This document shows positions 47,401-59,326 of a stretch of DNA of 64,000 nt, one piece after another. Source of the stretch: Cryptomeria japonica. Taxonomy: Eukaryota; Streptophyta; Pinopsida; Cupressales; Cupressaceae. Position numbers and translations under genes: made by a program. Every line of letters starts with the position of its first letter. Within the stretch, counting starts at the first letter, position 1. The stretch covers positions 267,521,692 through 267,585,691 of the forward strand of contig NC_081406.1 of assembly GCF_030272615.1 (NCBI RefSeq). The letters run 5' to 3'. The notes below the pieces were generated by a model. It was not told the DNA's origin. It saw nothing but the letters and a program-made list of their open reading frames with translations, and made no database searches.

Positions 47401-48480
47401 TTTCCACATTTGCCAACCCTATACTAGGAAAATGATGGACCATTTAAAGGTTTAGTGAGTTAGTTAGGGTGTCCTATATGGACAAAGAGCTATAGGATTG
47501 TCTTTTTACATTTTTGACTTCAAAAAGCAACTTTTCAATAAGGAAAAGCAACTTTTGTTGCCCAATAAGACAATTTTGAGCATCTTAACTAACCTAGAAT
47601 ATATAAACACCTAAGTATGATTGAAAACACTTTGACAACATGACTCAATGCTTACTCAAGCATTCCTAAGCCTGTAAGGCACATTTCATGATTTTTTCCA
47701 TTTTTGGCCTAGAAGGCAAAACTAGACAACTTAACACATGAAAAGAAAAACTTGATCTCTCAAGCACAAAATGAGATAAAAACCATGAGATATGACACAA
47801 AACAACCTAAAACAACAAAACAAACCTAACACAAGACATTACAAAAATGAAAGCATGAAATATTCAAAAAGGAGAGTTTTTACTCAACTAGGTGCTCATG
47901 CACCATAGTCCTTGTTGGCCATTCTTTTCAGTGTACCTGTCCCTCTCCCTTTTCAGCATTATGGGGAGGTTTTTCCTATTGGTTCTAATGCTTCCTTGGT
48001 TTGATTGATCAACTCTTCAGGCTATGGTGTTTCATGCCATCTATATCTTCAAGTTCAGTTGTTTGCCTTTGTTTGCCATCTAATTCGTGTAGTGTCATTT
48101 GAGGACACTCATGCAGATTACAGTCCTCTGTACTTGGTCATGTTCTATTTCAGTGGAGGTTCTTCAGATCAGCAGTTAATCTTTGACAATGTTTGCAACT
48201 ATTTCATGCTTCAATGGTGCTCTTCATTCTCTTCTTTTTGTTCCTATCTTCTGGAACACTCTTCTTTGGAGGCTTCTTAGTCCTTCACTTGAGATTTTAT
48301 CTCTTCTTGGAGAGGAGTTTTGTTCCTACAGGGTTTTCTCTTTTTCCTCCACTTTATAGAGATTTAATTGTACTTGGGTACCTCATCAAGCCTAGTTGTC
48401 GGGACCCATTGTTGCTTTCTTGCATTTTTTACATATTTTTTTAGTCCTTAGTTGTTTTTTAGCTACTCCCTAAGTTCATC
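44490..48480. other. C3 interior, no gene
   Basis: No retroviral domain is present. A near-identical 24-base phrase (TTTGCCTTTGTTTGCCATCTA) occurs at about 45595 and 48063, bracketing about 2.4 kb. Between about 45780 and 47890 the sequence changes character (A-rich, ORFs up to 117 residues without motifs). That stretch is possibly an unrelated insert flanked by AGTGCTCA and GGTGCTCA. A short tandem (TTTTTGTCAAAAAAAATAAA) lies at 44944-45003. Confidence 0.5.
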
Positions 48481-48481
48481 T

Positions 48482-48491
48482 TAAGGGGGGG
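48482..48491 (+). other. Polypurine tract of C3
   Basis: TAAGGGGGGG abuts the 3' LTR start. Confidence 0.85.
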
Positions 48492-48818
48492 TGTTAGAGT
48501 TATCTTTTATTAGCTAATAATTATTTATTTAAATATTAGTCTAATACTCTATGCTTAAGCTAAACTTAGGAATCTTATAATTCTTTAGGGTTTTCACCTT
48601 TAGGGTTTTGAGTATCCTTTTATAAGGATTCTCTCTTTGTATTTTTATAACAACTGTAATTATTGAATTGCATTCTTGTTGCACAATCAATATGACTCCT
48701 CTTTTCTAGATCTCTGAATTCTGGCCTTCATAGCTTTTTTGCTTCTCTCCTTCTGTGACAAGTTTGCATGCTGGTGATCTTTGGGAGCTCTAGAGTTGAT
48801 TTTTCCTCAAATCCAACA
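48492..48818 (+). repeat. 3' LTR of C3
   Basis: It matches the 5' LTR with scattered substitutions. It is followed by TGAAT, the duplicated target. Confidence 0.95.
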
Positions 48819-48823
48819 TGAAT

Positions 48824-50264
48824 GCTGATTTTATATGAATGATTTATGATGAATTATGTGCAATGAAATGTCTTCTATTTTCTTATGATGTTTCATGGTT
48901 TTACTTATGCATATTGATATAAACTAGATGCAATAAATGCAATGCAAATGATGCAATGTGTAATGATACATGATTTTTGTATGCACTAGATGATTGATTT
49001 ACATGATTTTTTATGGAATGCAATGGCTAATGTAATATGAATGATTTTACTTATTTTTGTTGTTGTCCAATAGACTCAATCACTTAAATAAAAGAGATAA
49101 CACATGTTTGAAACCTTCAGCCTTGGAAAAAGATGAACTTCTAGCATCCCCATGCAAAATGAAATGCAATCTATTCTACATATGCAAATTCTAACGAAAT
49201 ACAATGTCGTGATTAGACTGGTCACTTTGGGCATTTCTTTTTATCATCATCGAGCCTTTAAAATGTGGCAAGCAAGTGCAAACATCAATGGTATAATTGA
49301 ACCATGATGACCTGAGCACTGCTTCCCTGGGTTTTGATAGTGCAAGTTAGCACAAGCATCAAGGTATAATTGAACCAAGATGACTTGAGTGTTGTTTGCG
49401 TAAAAACAGACAAGAATTAATCATTCCTACATGTAAATCCAGAACGTCCTCGATGATGGCTTGCGAATCATGCCCTGAGACAAGTTTGCAAATTATTAAT
49501 GATTAATTCACAGACATTAGACAAATAAAATATCATGTTCCTTCCTCGTTCCTCTAGTCCGAGACATCCTGGATTTACTCAGGAAACATGATAACGAAAA
49601 TCAAGAATACTGTAGTTGAACAATCATGCTAAAGTATTTAAACCATTATTCAGAAGATATCATCCATTTATATTTGTTTTGCAATGTCATGTTTGACATT
49701 TGATGGTTGATGTGTTAAGATGTTTGGTCTTGTGTTCAACGTTGGATGTGTCTTTGTTTTCGTTGCACCAGTGTTGTCTTAATGTTGTTTTTGTTGTCTA
49801 CTTGTTTAAGCTTGGATGTGGATTTTGCCCCTAGCTAGGTTCAGGATTTTTCCCCGTCTAGAAACTTCTGTTATGGATATATATGATGATCCAAGCCATG
49901 GTAAGATGACAATGCCTAATTATGTACAAAATGGCTTTATGATGGATATATACAAATACGACAGATGGATTGTAGAAAGAAAGTATGAACTCATAGATAG
50001 AAGAGCCGAGTTAACAAATAACGTCTGTTGATAGGTTTTCACCATCTGTTTCTATTGTATTTTTCCCATATTTGATTTTTTTTTTCATTGTTTTCATTGT
50101 TTTTGTATTTTGTGCTTTTTCAATTGTTTTTGGGTTTTTTTGGTTTTTTCACTTTTTTTGATTTTCTGCTTTTTCACTTTTTTTTGGATTTTTTTTTTTT
50201 TTTTTTTGGATTTTATGCTTTTTCACTTGTTTTTTGGATTTTTTGCTTTTTCACCTTTTTATGT
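48824..50264 (-). other. G2 3' untranslated region (second part)
   Basis: AT-rich. At 50040-50280 it holds a degenerate tandem of TTTTTGGATTTTTTGCTTTTTCAC units, whose Phe/Leu-rich open frames look like membrane segments but come from the T-rich repeat. No gene is supported. Confidence 0.6.
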
Positions 50265-52310
50265 GCTTTTTCAGATGCATTGTGTTGATAGGTTCTTCAA
50301 CCACTCGCCTTCTGGTGTCAACAATTTGTAGGCTCTGAATCCTTATGCAACAACCATGACAAAAGGACCTAACCAGTTTGGTTCAAACTTCTCCCTTTTG
50401 TCTCTATCTTGCTGGTTGCGTGGATTTTCTCTTAAGACAAGATCTCTCAATTGAAATACTCTCAGCTTGACCCAGTGATTGTAGCTTCTTGCCATTCTTT
50501 GCTGATATGATTTTAAGTGATTAGAAGCATTTTGGTGATGCTCTTGAGCAACTCTAGTTCTTGTAACCTGGATACTCTCTACTCCTCATCTGGAATGAGT
50601 CCCTTTAATGACACCCATAGAGAAGGTGTCTCTACTTCAATCGACATGATTTCTTCTGACCCATACACAAGGCAATACAAAGTTGCCCCAGTGGGTGTGT
50701 GGATGTTAGTGCAATAACACCATAGAGCGAGATTCAACTGAACATGCCAGTACCTACTAGCTTTATTGACTGTCTTCTTTAAAAAATTTAGGATTGTTTT
50801 GTTGGATGCCTCAGCTTGAACATTCCCATGAGGATAGTAGGGTGTTGAGAATCTATGTTGGATTTGGAATCGCTCACATAATTCTTTCATATCTTGGTCC
50901 TTAAAAGTTCTTCCATTATCAGTGATAATGGAGATGGGAATTTTGTAGTGACAAATGATATAGTTGAGGATAAAAGAAGCTATCTGCTTTCATGTCACTG
51001 TTGTTAGAGGCACTGCCTCAATCCATTTAGTAAAGTACTATGTAGCAGTCAAAATGAGCTTGTGTACATTTGAAGATGAAGGGTGAATCTTTCCTACCAG
51101 GTCTAGAACCCATTGAGAAAATGATCATGATCCTACCAAAGGATGTAGGTCTTGCATTGGTGCATGTATCAGATTGCCGTGAATCTAACATTGTTTACAT
51201 TTATTGGCATATGTGAAGGAATCTCTTTCCATAGTGGGCCAATAATAACCCAAGCATATGAGTTTTTTTGGCTAGCATAAGACCACTTGAATGTGTGCCA
51301 AAAATACCTTCATGGACTTCATTTAGAGATTTCTTGGATTATTCACATTCAAGGCACCTGAGGAGAGTGCTATCTAGACCTCATCTGTAAAGGGTATCAA
51401 TGATAATGGTATAGCGGGAGGATTGATGGATAAATTTTTGTTTCTGATTTTGTGAGAGATCTGGGGAAGGATATTATCTTTCAAGTAAGGATACGTTGGG
51501 CCATAATGTGAGGAATCAGTTTGGGCTATATTGCTGATGATTTGGGTGTCAGGGAAATCATGGGTTGGATAAAAGAGTTCTTCCACTAGGAATTCATAAT
51601 GATCTTGATTCTCTTGATTTTGTAGAAGAGATGCTATCATTTCCATGACATCTACTACTTTATTTTCATTCCTTGGGATCTGAACAAAAGTGATCTCTAC
51701 AAAGTACTTGAAATCATCAACCGGTTTCTTGTAGGGCATCAATTTATCTTCCTTGCTTTGGTACTCATTATTTATCTAGTTGATAAATAGCTGGGAATCA
51801 CCATAGATATGCAACTTTGTGATATTTCATTCAATGGCCATCTTGAGGCCAATGACTAGTGCTTCATACTCTACAATATTGTTTATACATGGGAAGCTCA
51901 ACCTATATGATTTAGGGATAGTGTGGCCATGAGGCATTATAAATAGGATTCCTGCACCTGATCCATGCTGTGTGTAAGAGCTATCAAAATACAACTCCCA
52001 AGTCTTCTTGCTGATGGTGAGAAAATTTGCATCATGATATTCAATGTGTAATGGACTATCATTGTGTAGGGGCACTTTGGTTAGTTGATCCACAATTACT
52101 TGTCCTTTTATAACTTTTTGATCAACATACTCAATGTCGAATTCACTAAGCACCATGATCCATTTAGCTACTTCGACCTGTTAGTGTTGCCTTGCTTAGG
52201 AGATACTTCAAAGGATCAATCTTTGCAATCAACTTAATTGAGTGTGTAAGCATATAATGTCACAACTTTTGGGATGCAAACACTATTGCTAGGCATGTTT
52301 TGAACAATTT
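50265..52310 (-). pseudogene. G2 pol remnant: RNase H and integrase
   Basis: From 52310 downwards there is an RT/RNase H tail (DPLKYLLSKATLTGR, then LSEFDIEYV). An archaeal-type RNase H follows (WELYFDSSYTQHGSGAGILF, SYRLSFPCINNIVEYEALV). The integrase zinc-finger and core lie at about 51300-50890 (CWGYYWPTMERDS, CKQCQIHG, WIEAVPLT, ITDNGRTFKDQDM). The core end is 50890-50579 (FSTPYYPHGNVQAEASNKTI, TGATLYCLVYGSE), and the GPFVMVVAYGFRAYKL chromo-like tail lies near 50330. The second RNase H identifies the Tat-type clade. Multiple stops break the frame. Confidence 0.9.
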
Positions 52311-53936
52311 ATAAAATTTTCCCCTACACCCTAGGAAGGAATCATGCCTACAAACTTGGATTATGAAATGGTGGGAGTCATAGTCGACATGCAAGTTGCT
52401 ACCTATGAACTCTACTTAACTGTTACTAAGCTAGTGCTCACTATTCACTTCCATAATGAATGTCCAGAGTCAAGAGCTTCAAAACATGCAAAAATGATTC
52501 AAAATAAAAGCAAGTGCGAGATGTAGCATAAGTTGAAGGCAAAGTTGTGGTGGGAGTGGCCGTGCTCTAGCATGCATTTTCTTTTTACAACTGCCTATTT
52601 TTCTTTTATTCTTTTTGTAGTTCTAGTAGTTGCTGATGAAACATTCTATATATGGAAGTGGTTGGTGGGTCAACAATATACTCCATTCTAAATTTAAAAA
52701 ATTTGTGCTCCTCCTCTATACTCTCTATTCTGTCTCAGATATCAAGGCTTGACCCCAATATTGGTATTTCATGGTTGGTGGGTTTTTCTCCAATTTAATC
52801 TCTCATTTACTCTTCTTTTGGAATGACGTCGAAGACTCCATAAGTCTGCTTCAACCTGCAACACAAGATACATAATGAAATCTTCATCATATTGGCAAAA
52901 CCATAAGGGAATCCAGAATTATGGGATTTTGGGGTCTTCAAAGAGTTTATTATTGATGGTTTTGGGATGTCGGGGTTTCGGGGTCCATTATTAAAGGTTT
53001 TGGGATCCCGGGGTCCATTATTGATGGTTTTGGGATCCCATGGTTTCGGGGTCCATTATTGAAGGTTTTCGGATCTTGGGGTTCCGGGGTCCATTATTGA
53101 TGGTTTTAGGATCCCAGGGTTCCAAAGTCCATTATTGAAGGTTTCCGGATCCTAGGGTTCCGGGGTGAGGAAAAATTCAAAAGATTGGGTTTGGGGACTC
53201 CGGAACCTAGAGTTCCGAAATGATTACAACAATTTCTTAAGATGGTCTCTGGGATTTCGGGATTTCGAGATTATGAAGAGGTTTAACTAGGACAGACAAG
53301 GGTGTCAGGGATTTTGAAGTTCTAGAATCCCAAAGGATTTCAACTTAGTGGCAAAAAAGGGAGTTTTGGAATTCCATGGTTCCAGAGTCCCAAAATATTT
53401 CATGTTCCAATGAGAAGGAACTTCAGAACTTCGGGAACCTGAGGTTCCGAAGTGGGGTAAAATGAAGTTTCAGGATTTTGGGAACCCGAGATCCTAGAAC
53501 CAAGAAACAAGGCCACCAACCTACAAATCAATAAAAATTGATTTTTATTGAAAGCATGAAATCTAACTCTAAACCGTAAACTATGAAAATAGGAAACACG
53601 AAAAATGAGAAAACAAGGACAAGGAAACAAAAGACCATCTTGGAAGAGGAAGGACTGAGGAAACACGAACAAGCAATGACAGGATGACAACAATGACCAA
53701 CGAGAAGACACACAACATGAAAACACACAACGAAGACTTCAGGGTTTTGGAATCCTGAAACTTTGAAGTCAAACAAAGCAAACAAAACAAAAGGAACAAA
53801 ACGCACTTCAGGATCTCGGGAACTCAATGTTTCGAAGTGCGAACGAAAAGGAAATAGGATGAAAATAAAGGGAAGAAAAAAGGGGCCCCCAACTCAAGAA
53901 GCAAAAAAGTTTGGGTGCGTTAAGTAGGGCATAACA
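52311..53936 (+). repeat. Repeat segment A
   Basis: It starts TTATAAAATTTTCCCCTACACC and is alike to 55675-57270 (B) and 63334-64000 (C) over its whole length. It includes the minisatellite and a purine-rich tail. It ends AGGGCATAACA and is followed by TGGTGACTTAGTTGGG, which looks like a gypsy primer site. Segment A could therefore be the 3' part of a long LTR. The start is truncated by its junction with G2. Confidence 0.7.
52945..53168 (+). repeat. Minisatellite with GGTCCATTATTGATGG units
   Basis: About five units of 35-47 bp carry TCCATTATTGA(T/A)GGTTT, then GGATCC or similar, then GGTTCCGGGG. Related arrays lie at 54298-54425, 56300-56560 and from 63955 to the window end. Confidence 0.9.
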
Positions 53937-53938
53937 AA

Positions 53939-53955
53939 TGGTGACTTAGTTGGGA
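53939..53955 (+). other. Possible gypsy primer binding site after segment A
   Basis: TGGTGACTTAGTTGGGA, two bases after ...ATAACA, resembles the TGGTGACTCTGCTGGGGA-type sites of plant gypsy elements. Confidence 0.4.
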
Positions 53956-54420
53956 AAATGCTTCCACACATTTTCAAGCACTGGACCCTTCAATAACCTA
54001 GAATCTCTAGTTTATGCATCATACTAGACACCTCAAAGAAAAATAACATAATTAAGCCTCAACACACCAAAGAGACCCAAGTTTCAACTAAAACCCGAAG
54101 TGTGTGTAATGATTCATTAACCATCCATCGAGTTATGTTGCAACCAAGTAGGGTACATTTTATCTAGGCTACATAGGTGATGTATGTAGTTTCCAACGTG
54201 CAATGATATCTTGGGTATAGCTCTGCTACCAGCTAGGCATTGACAGCCCCAATAGAGATACCTCTGGTTCCCCTCAAGTGATTTCAGGGTCTTCAAAGAG
54301 TTTATTATTGATGGCTTCGGGATCTCGGGGTTCTGGGGTCCATTATTGAAGGTTTTGGGATCCTGGGGTTCCGAGGTCCATTATTGATGGTTTTGGGATA
54401 CTGGGGTTCTGGGGTCCATA
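53956..54420 (+). other. Leader-like stretch and second minisatellite block
   Basis: No gene. 54280-54420 repeats a piece of the A/B/C segments, namely TTTATTATTGATGG through the GGTCCA units, and ends directly at the open frame that starts at 54421. Confidence 0.5.
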
Positions 54421-55071
54421 GTTGCTAGTATTGGTACCACCTTTGCAAATAAAATTAAAAGTTTTGGTGAAGTAAATGATGTACATCAAGCACTTGGAAT
54501 AGCCTTAATCTTGGCACAATCTAGATGTGAAGCTGTGAATAATAACTTCTATGATTTTAATGAAATTATGTTAGGTGGTTGTTCATATGTACAAACTTGT
54601 GCTCATGTATACACCATGCTTATCCAAAAAAAGGCATTCAAAAGCTAAAATGTCCCAAATATATCCAATATGACTTCAAATAACAAAATAAATCAGCCCA
54701 GCTGTAATCAACAAATGCAACTTCTAAATGTGAATGAAAATGTTGCACCTGCTAATGAAGTTTTTATGGCTGCAACTTCTTTCTTTGGTCATGATTTAGG
54801 AAGAAGATCAACAGACCAAAATAAATTTGTTGCTGTAGATATTAATGATCAGCCATGCTATATGAATTTGTTTCTCAAAAATGATGAAGAAGTGGTTGAA
54901 AACTCTAATTACAAACAAAAAATCAGATTCAGAAGTGCTTCAACAACCCGCTTGGAAGAAAATTTTAAAGTATTTGGAATGTCCACCTTTCCTGAAATCA
55001 ATCAATCCCAAAAGACTAATTACTCCAAGGTCTCTATAGTTGGGTCACGACGGTGTTGGATCACTCAGTGA
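54421..55071 (+). pseudogene. Unrecognised coding fragment joined to repeat DNA
   Basis: One frame runs from VASIGTTFANKIKSF through a single TAA (about 54646) and MTSNNKINQPSCN (ATG 54670) to TGA 55069, about 215 codons. Composition is normal for protein (GEVNDVHQALGIALILAQSR, EENFKVFGMSTFPEINQSQK), unlike the surrounding low-complexity DNA. It abuts the minisatellite on the left with no gap and runs into repeat segment B on the right. The last 30 or so codons are also seen, degraded, at 57340-57400. No family is recognised. It could be a gag-like or a host exon fragment caught in the repeat. Confidence 0.45.
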
Positions 55072-57410
55072 CTAATATGATTGTACTTGTCAAGGGGCCT
55101 CCTGGTTGAAACAAAACAAACAAAATCCTTTTTTTTTTTGTGTTTTCGATTTTCACTTGATAAAGAAATGTCAAAAGATAGGTCTGGTTAACAAGAGATA
55201 AATAAAATCAATACTAACAACTGAGCGAATTATGAAGTTAGTGTATCACAAAGAGGTATTATCAATAGCACTTGAAACAATAGTTACATAATGTTCCAAT
55301 AAATTTGCAAAGTCATTCAACTCACATACAAACAAAATTACATACCAAGAGATCATAAAATTGTTCTACCACTTCATCCTCATATACCATTTAAATGCGT
55401 AATATGACTCATTAAACAATAAAACTGAAAGGACAAGTTGCTAATTCAAATGAGAGAAGATACCAAACTGTGATGTACATCAACCACGAAGACACGTATT
55501 GTAGATCGAGCAATCCAAAAGTTGCTTTGTATTAATATTGAAGAATGAAAGACAATATCTTGATTGTAACAAAATAGGTATGATAAAGAAATTCCATAAA
55601 AAATATGAATTCTCTAGTTAAATGGCCTTGAATCATCAATTCGCGAACCCTCTAAATGGCTAAAATTTTACAATTTATAGAATTTTCTACTACACCCTAC
55701 GAAGGAATCATGCCTACAAACTAGGATTATGAAATGGTGGGAGTCACAATCTACATGCAAGTCGCTGCCTGTGAACTCCACTTAATTGTTACTAAACTAG
55801 TGCTCACTATTCACTTATGTAACAATACTCCATAGTCAAGAGCTTCAAAACATGCAAAAATGATGCAAAATAAAAGCAAGTGTGAGATGCAACATCAGTT
55901 GAAGGCAGAGTTGTGGTGGCAGTGGCGGTGCTCCAACATGCATTTAATTTTTAGAAAAACTTGTTTGTCTTTTATTCCTTTTGTACTTCTGGTAGTTGCT
56001 GATAAAGCATTCTATGGAAGCGGTTGGTGGGTCAACAATATAATCCATTCTGAATTTAGAAACTTCGAGCACCTCCTCTGTACTCTCTAGTATGTCTCAT
56101 ATATCAAGGCTTGACCCCAATATTGGCATTTCATGGTTGGTGGGTTTTTCTGTAGTTTAATCTCTCCTCTAGTCTTCCTTCGGGATGAGGTGGAAGGCTT
56201 CATAAGTCTACTTCAACCTTCAATACAAGATACATATCAACTTCATCATATTTGAAAAACCATAAGGGACTCAGGAATTTTGTGATTTTGAGGTCTTCAA
56301 AGAGTTTATTATTCATGGTTTCAAGATCTTGGGGTTATGGAGTCCATTATTGAAGGTTTCGAGATCCTGGCATTCTACGGACAATTATTGATGGTTTCGG
56401 GATCCCAGGGTCCATTATTGATGGTTTTGGGATACCAAGGTTTTGGGGTCCATTATTGATGCTTTCAGGATCACAGGGTCCATTATTGATGGTTTTGGGA
56501 TGCCAAGGTTTCAGGGTCCATTATTGATGGTTTCGAGATCCTGGGGTTCTGGGGTGGGGAAAACTTCAAAAGATTGGGTTTGGGGACTCCGAGAACCCAG
56601 AGTTCCGAAATGCTTACAACATTTTCTTAAGATGGTATCTAGGATTCCAAGATTTTGGGATCTCGAAGAGGTTTAAATAGGATGCACAAGGGTGTTTAGG
56701 ATTCTGGGGTTTCAGAATCCCGAAGGATTTCAACTTAATGGTAAAAATGGGGTTTCAAAATTCCAGGATTCCGGAATCCTGAAAGATTTCAAGCTCCAAT
56801 GAGAAGGCACTTCGGAACTTCGGGAACTTGAGGTCTCGAAGTGTGACAAAATGAAGTACCAAGATTTCAGGAACCTGAAATCCCAGAACCAACAAACATG
56901 GCCAACAACCTACTGATCGAATAAAATCAATTTTTATTGAAAGTATGAAATCTAACTCCAAACCCTAAACTACAAAAAACAAGAAACAGGAAAAAAAAGA
57001 AAACAAGAACAAGGAAACAGACAACCAACTTGGAAGAGGAAGGACTGAGGAAACATGAACAAGCAATGACAAGATGACAACAACGACCAATGAGAAGACA
57101 TAAAACATGAAAACACACAACAAAGACTACGGGGTTTCAGAATCCTAAGACTCTGAAGTCAAACAAAGCAAACAAAACAAAAGGAACAAAACGCACTTCG
57201 GGATCCTAGGAACCCAAGGTTCCAAAGTGTGAATGAAAATGAAATAGGACGAAAAAAAAGCGAAGAAAAAGGTTATTTTTATTGATGGGTGTTTTGATAC
57301 ACTCACCAATAGTCAGGTAGGATATGAGAACGTATACCACCTCTCTTGAAAATCAATCAATCCTGAAAGACTAATTACTCCAAGGTCTCTATATCTGGGT
57401 CACGATGACA
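55072..57410 (+). repeat. Repeat segment B
   Basis: It begins near GTTGGATCACTCAGTGAC (about 55053), shares 55053-55680 with 62707-63334 and 55675-57270 with segment A. It contains the minisatellite at 56300-56560. The tail, 57340-57410, is a second copy of the end of the preceding open frame, so B and the following unit are in direct tandem. No gene is supported. Confidence 0.8.
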
Positions 57411-57414
57411 TTGG

Positions 57415-58211
57415 TGTTGGCATTCTACACTCTTATGAGAATAGTTGATGTTGTCATTGATGACAACCAACTGGAAACCATTTGGCAATAGATTTCTACA
57501 TGCCAGACATCACAAACTTCATACACAGGCAGACACCGGCACCGACAGACACTTACACCGGCAATTAGATTACATCGAGAACAAAGCATACTGACACTCC
57601 AGCCGACATGGGTTGAACTTTTATTTATTGTAATATAATTATCTTTTGTAAGCCGACATGGTATATTGTAAAAGACTCATATATGTATGAGATCTTATAG
57701 GTCATTTTGTGAGTAGAAGATATGATATGTATGGTAGAAAATAATTGTTTAGTGGCAGCAAAGGTTTTTGGATAAGGTATCTATCTGAGCTTAAACCGGT
57801 ATTGAACATGGCATTAGAGATGTTGTTTTGAGTAGTACATTGTATTGGATTTAATTATCCATTTTGTAGTCAGTGAGTCTCTTATTTGAGCAGTGAGCTC
57901 TAGGCTGTTGGCCTCCCTGCATGTGCAGACCCCTTATTGTAAATAGTATTTATTCATTGGCCAGTGAGTAAATATTATGGGTCACAAATCCCACTGAGTT
58001 TTTTCCCACACCTGATTTTCTCGTTAAATATCTTGTGTTATGGTGTATTTATATGTTGTCTCTATTATTTCTATTTAATGCATTAATTCTTATTTACTGG
58101 TACACTGTTTTGGGTTGCAAAGTTATAAATAAGTCTAAATATTCTGTAAACCGGCTAGACACTGATTCACCCCCCCTCTCAGTGTCTTTGGGACTGTCAT
58201 TAAATTTAACA
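57415..58211 (+). repeat. 5' LTR of C4
   Basis: It starts TGTTGGCATTCTACAC and ends TTTAACA. Early in it lies TGTTGTCATTGATGACAACC, a common type of copia LTR start. The last 350 bases match 62346-62706. Confidence 0.88.
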
Positions 58212-58213
58212 AT

Positions 58214-58225
58214 TGGTATCAGAGC
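58214..58225 (+). other. iMet primer binding site of C4
   Basis: TGGTATCAGAGC lies two bases after the LTR end. Confidence 0.93.
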
Positions 58226-58282
58226 TTGGTCCTCTATTTGCAAAAGCCTAACAACTTGAGGGAGATTCTGACACCGGTACAA

Positions 58283-59326
58283 ATGGAGAACTTAAGAAAA
58301 CAGTTAGAAGGAGCTCTTGAAGATTTTGATGTAGAAAAATTGAAGAATATCAAACTTGAAGATGATCTGAGGATTGCACGGGAATTCATTAAAGGACTTC
58401 AGGAGAACCTTGTTATAGCACAAAATAAGGGAAAGGAACTTCATGAGAAAATGCAGAATGATGATGATGAAAAGGAAACTCTTAGAGATATGACTATGCA
58501 AGATAAGTTGAGACAAGAGAACACTAATATGCAGAATGAAATGCAAGATATGACTATGAGGCTATGTAAGGATATTGAAGATGGGAAGAAGAATGAAGAA
58601 GACTTGACTAAGAGACTTAATGATGCAGGAAATGAAAATCTCAGACTTGGTCATAAAAATGATATGCTAAAGATAGATCTAATTCACATGCAACATGATA
58701 AAGATGAGCTTGTGAGACAAGTTGGAATTTTGGAAAATGAGTTGATCACTGCAAATGAACTTGGACTTGGATTTGAAATTGGAGAAAGTTTCGGTACTGC
58801 AAATAATCAAGATCAGAACAAATCGGTAAGACAACCTAATGCTTATAAATTTAATGGGAAATATTTTAATTGCAACAAATATGGTCACAGAGAAAATTAG
58901 TGTAGATTTAGAAATAATCAGAATATAAACTCATCCACCAGTCAATGTTCCAAATGCAACAAAGTTGGTCATAATTCAGAAAATTGCAAAATGAATGTGA
59001 AATGCTATGTTTGTGGAAGATTTGGGCATTTATCTAATCAATGCATATCACAAACCGGTCAAGGATATGGAAAGGCTATTCAGAGGAATAATGTAACTTG
59101 TTATGCATGTAACAAGATTGGACATATTGCAAAATTTTTTAGAGGCAAGAATACACTGGCGAACAATAAAGGATCTAGTTTGAAGGGCAAAGAAAAGGTA
59201 GATGAAGTAATGCAAGAATTTTCAAAACAATGGATTAAGAAGGCGAATCAAAAAGTTGATGAATCTATCTCTGCACCGGTAGAACAAAGTAACCCTCTAG
59301 CGGTAGGAGATTCTTCATCTAATTGA
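58283..59326 (+). pseudogene. Gag-like ORF of C4 with four zinc knuckles
   Basis: From ATG 58283 (MENLRKQLEG) about 200 residues are charged, coiled-coil-like helices (Lys/Glu/Asp/Met-rich). Then come four CCHC-type knuckles in a row: CNKYGHREN with its first Cys changed to Tyr and a TAG at 58898 inside; CSKCNKVGHNSENC intact; CYVCGRFGHLSNQC intact; CYACNKIGHIAKFF with the last Cys changed to Phe. A Lys-rich tail ends at TGA 59324. The knuckles would bind element RNA during packaging. The usual UBN2 capsid fold is not evident before the coiled coil, so this may be a shortened Gag. Confidence 0.78.

Larger units (their letters stand above)
44148..48818 (+). mobile_element. Non-coding copia-type LTR element C3 with intact ends
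   Basis: LTRs of 329 and 327 bp (44148-44476, 48492-48818) begin TGTTAGAGTTATC and end TCCAACA. The 5-bp target duplication TGAAT is perfect (44143-44147 and 48819-48823). The iMet primer site TGGTATCAGAGCC abuts the 5' LTR and a run of purines abuts the 3' LTR. The 4.0-kb interior has no gag or pol motif. The LTRs differ at only a few percent of positions, so the insertion is fairly young relative to its surroundings. It has the form of a non-autonomous copia derivative. Confidence 0.95.
42016..52310 (-). mobile_element. Tat-like gypsy element G2, 5' part missing, interrupted by C3
   Basis: One LTR (42016-43148), a polypurine tract, a long 3' untranslated region and pol remnants (integrase, archaeal-type RNase H, RNase H/RT end) read on the minus strand. 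The 4.67-kb element C3 lies in its untranslated region. RT proper, protease, gag and the 5' LTR are not present; repeat segment A starts where RT should continue. The insertion point in G1 is after AAGGA, which should be its 5-bp target duplication, but the far flank is not in the window. Confidence 0.85.

Noticed and set aside
50088-50331. Phe/Leu-rich open frames resembling membrane proteins
   Set aside because: They come from a T-rich degenerate tandem repeat in the G2 untranslated region, and the two frames overlap each other.
53400-53827. Minus-strand open frames of 72-108 residues rich in Cys, Phe and Ser
   Set aside because: They lie in repeat segment A, are not kept in the same form in segment B, and have no motif.
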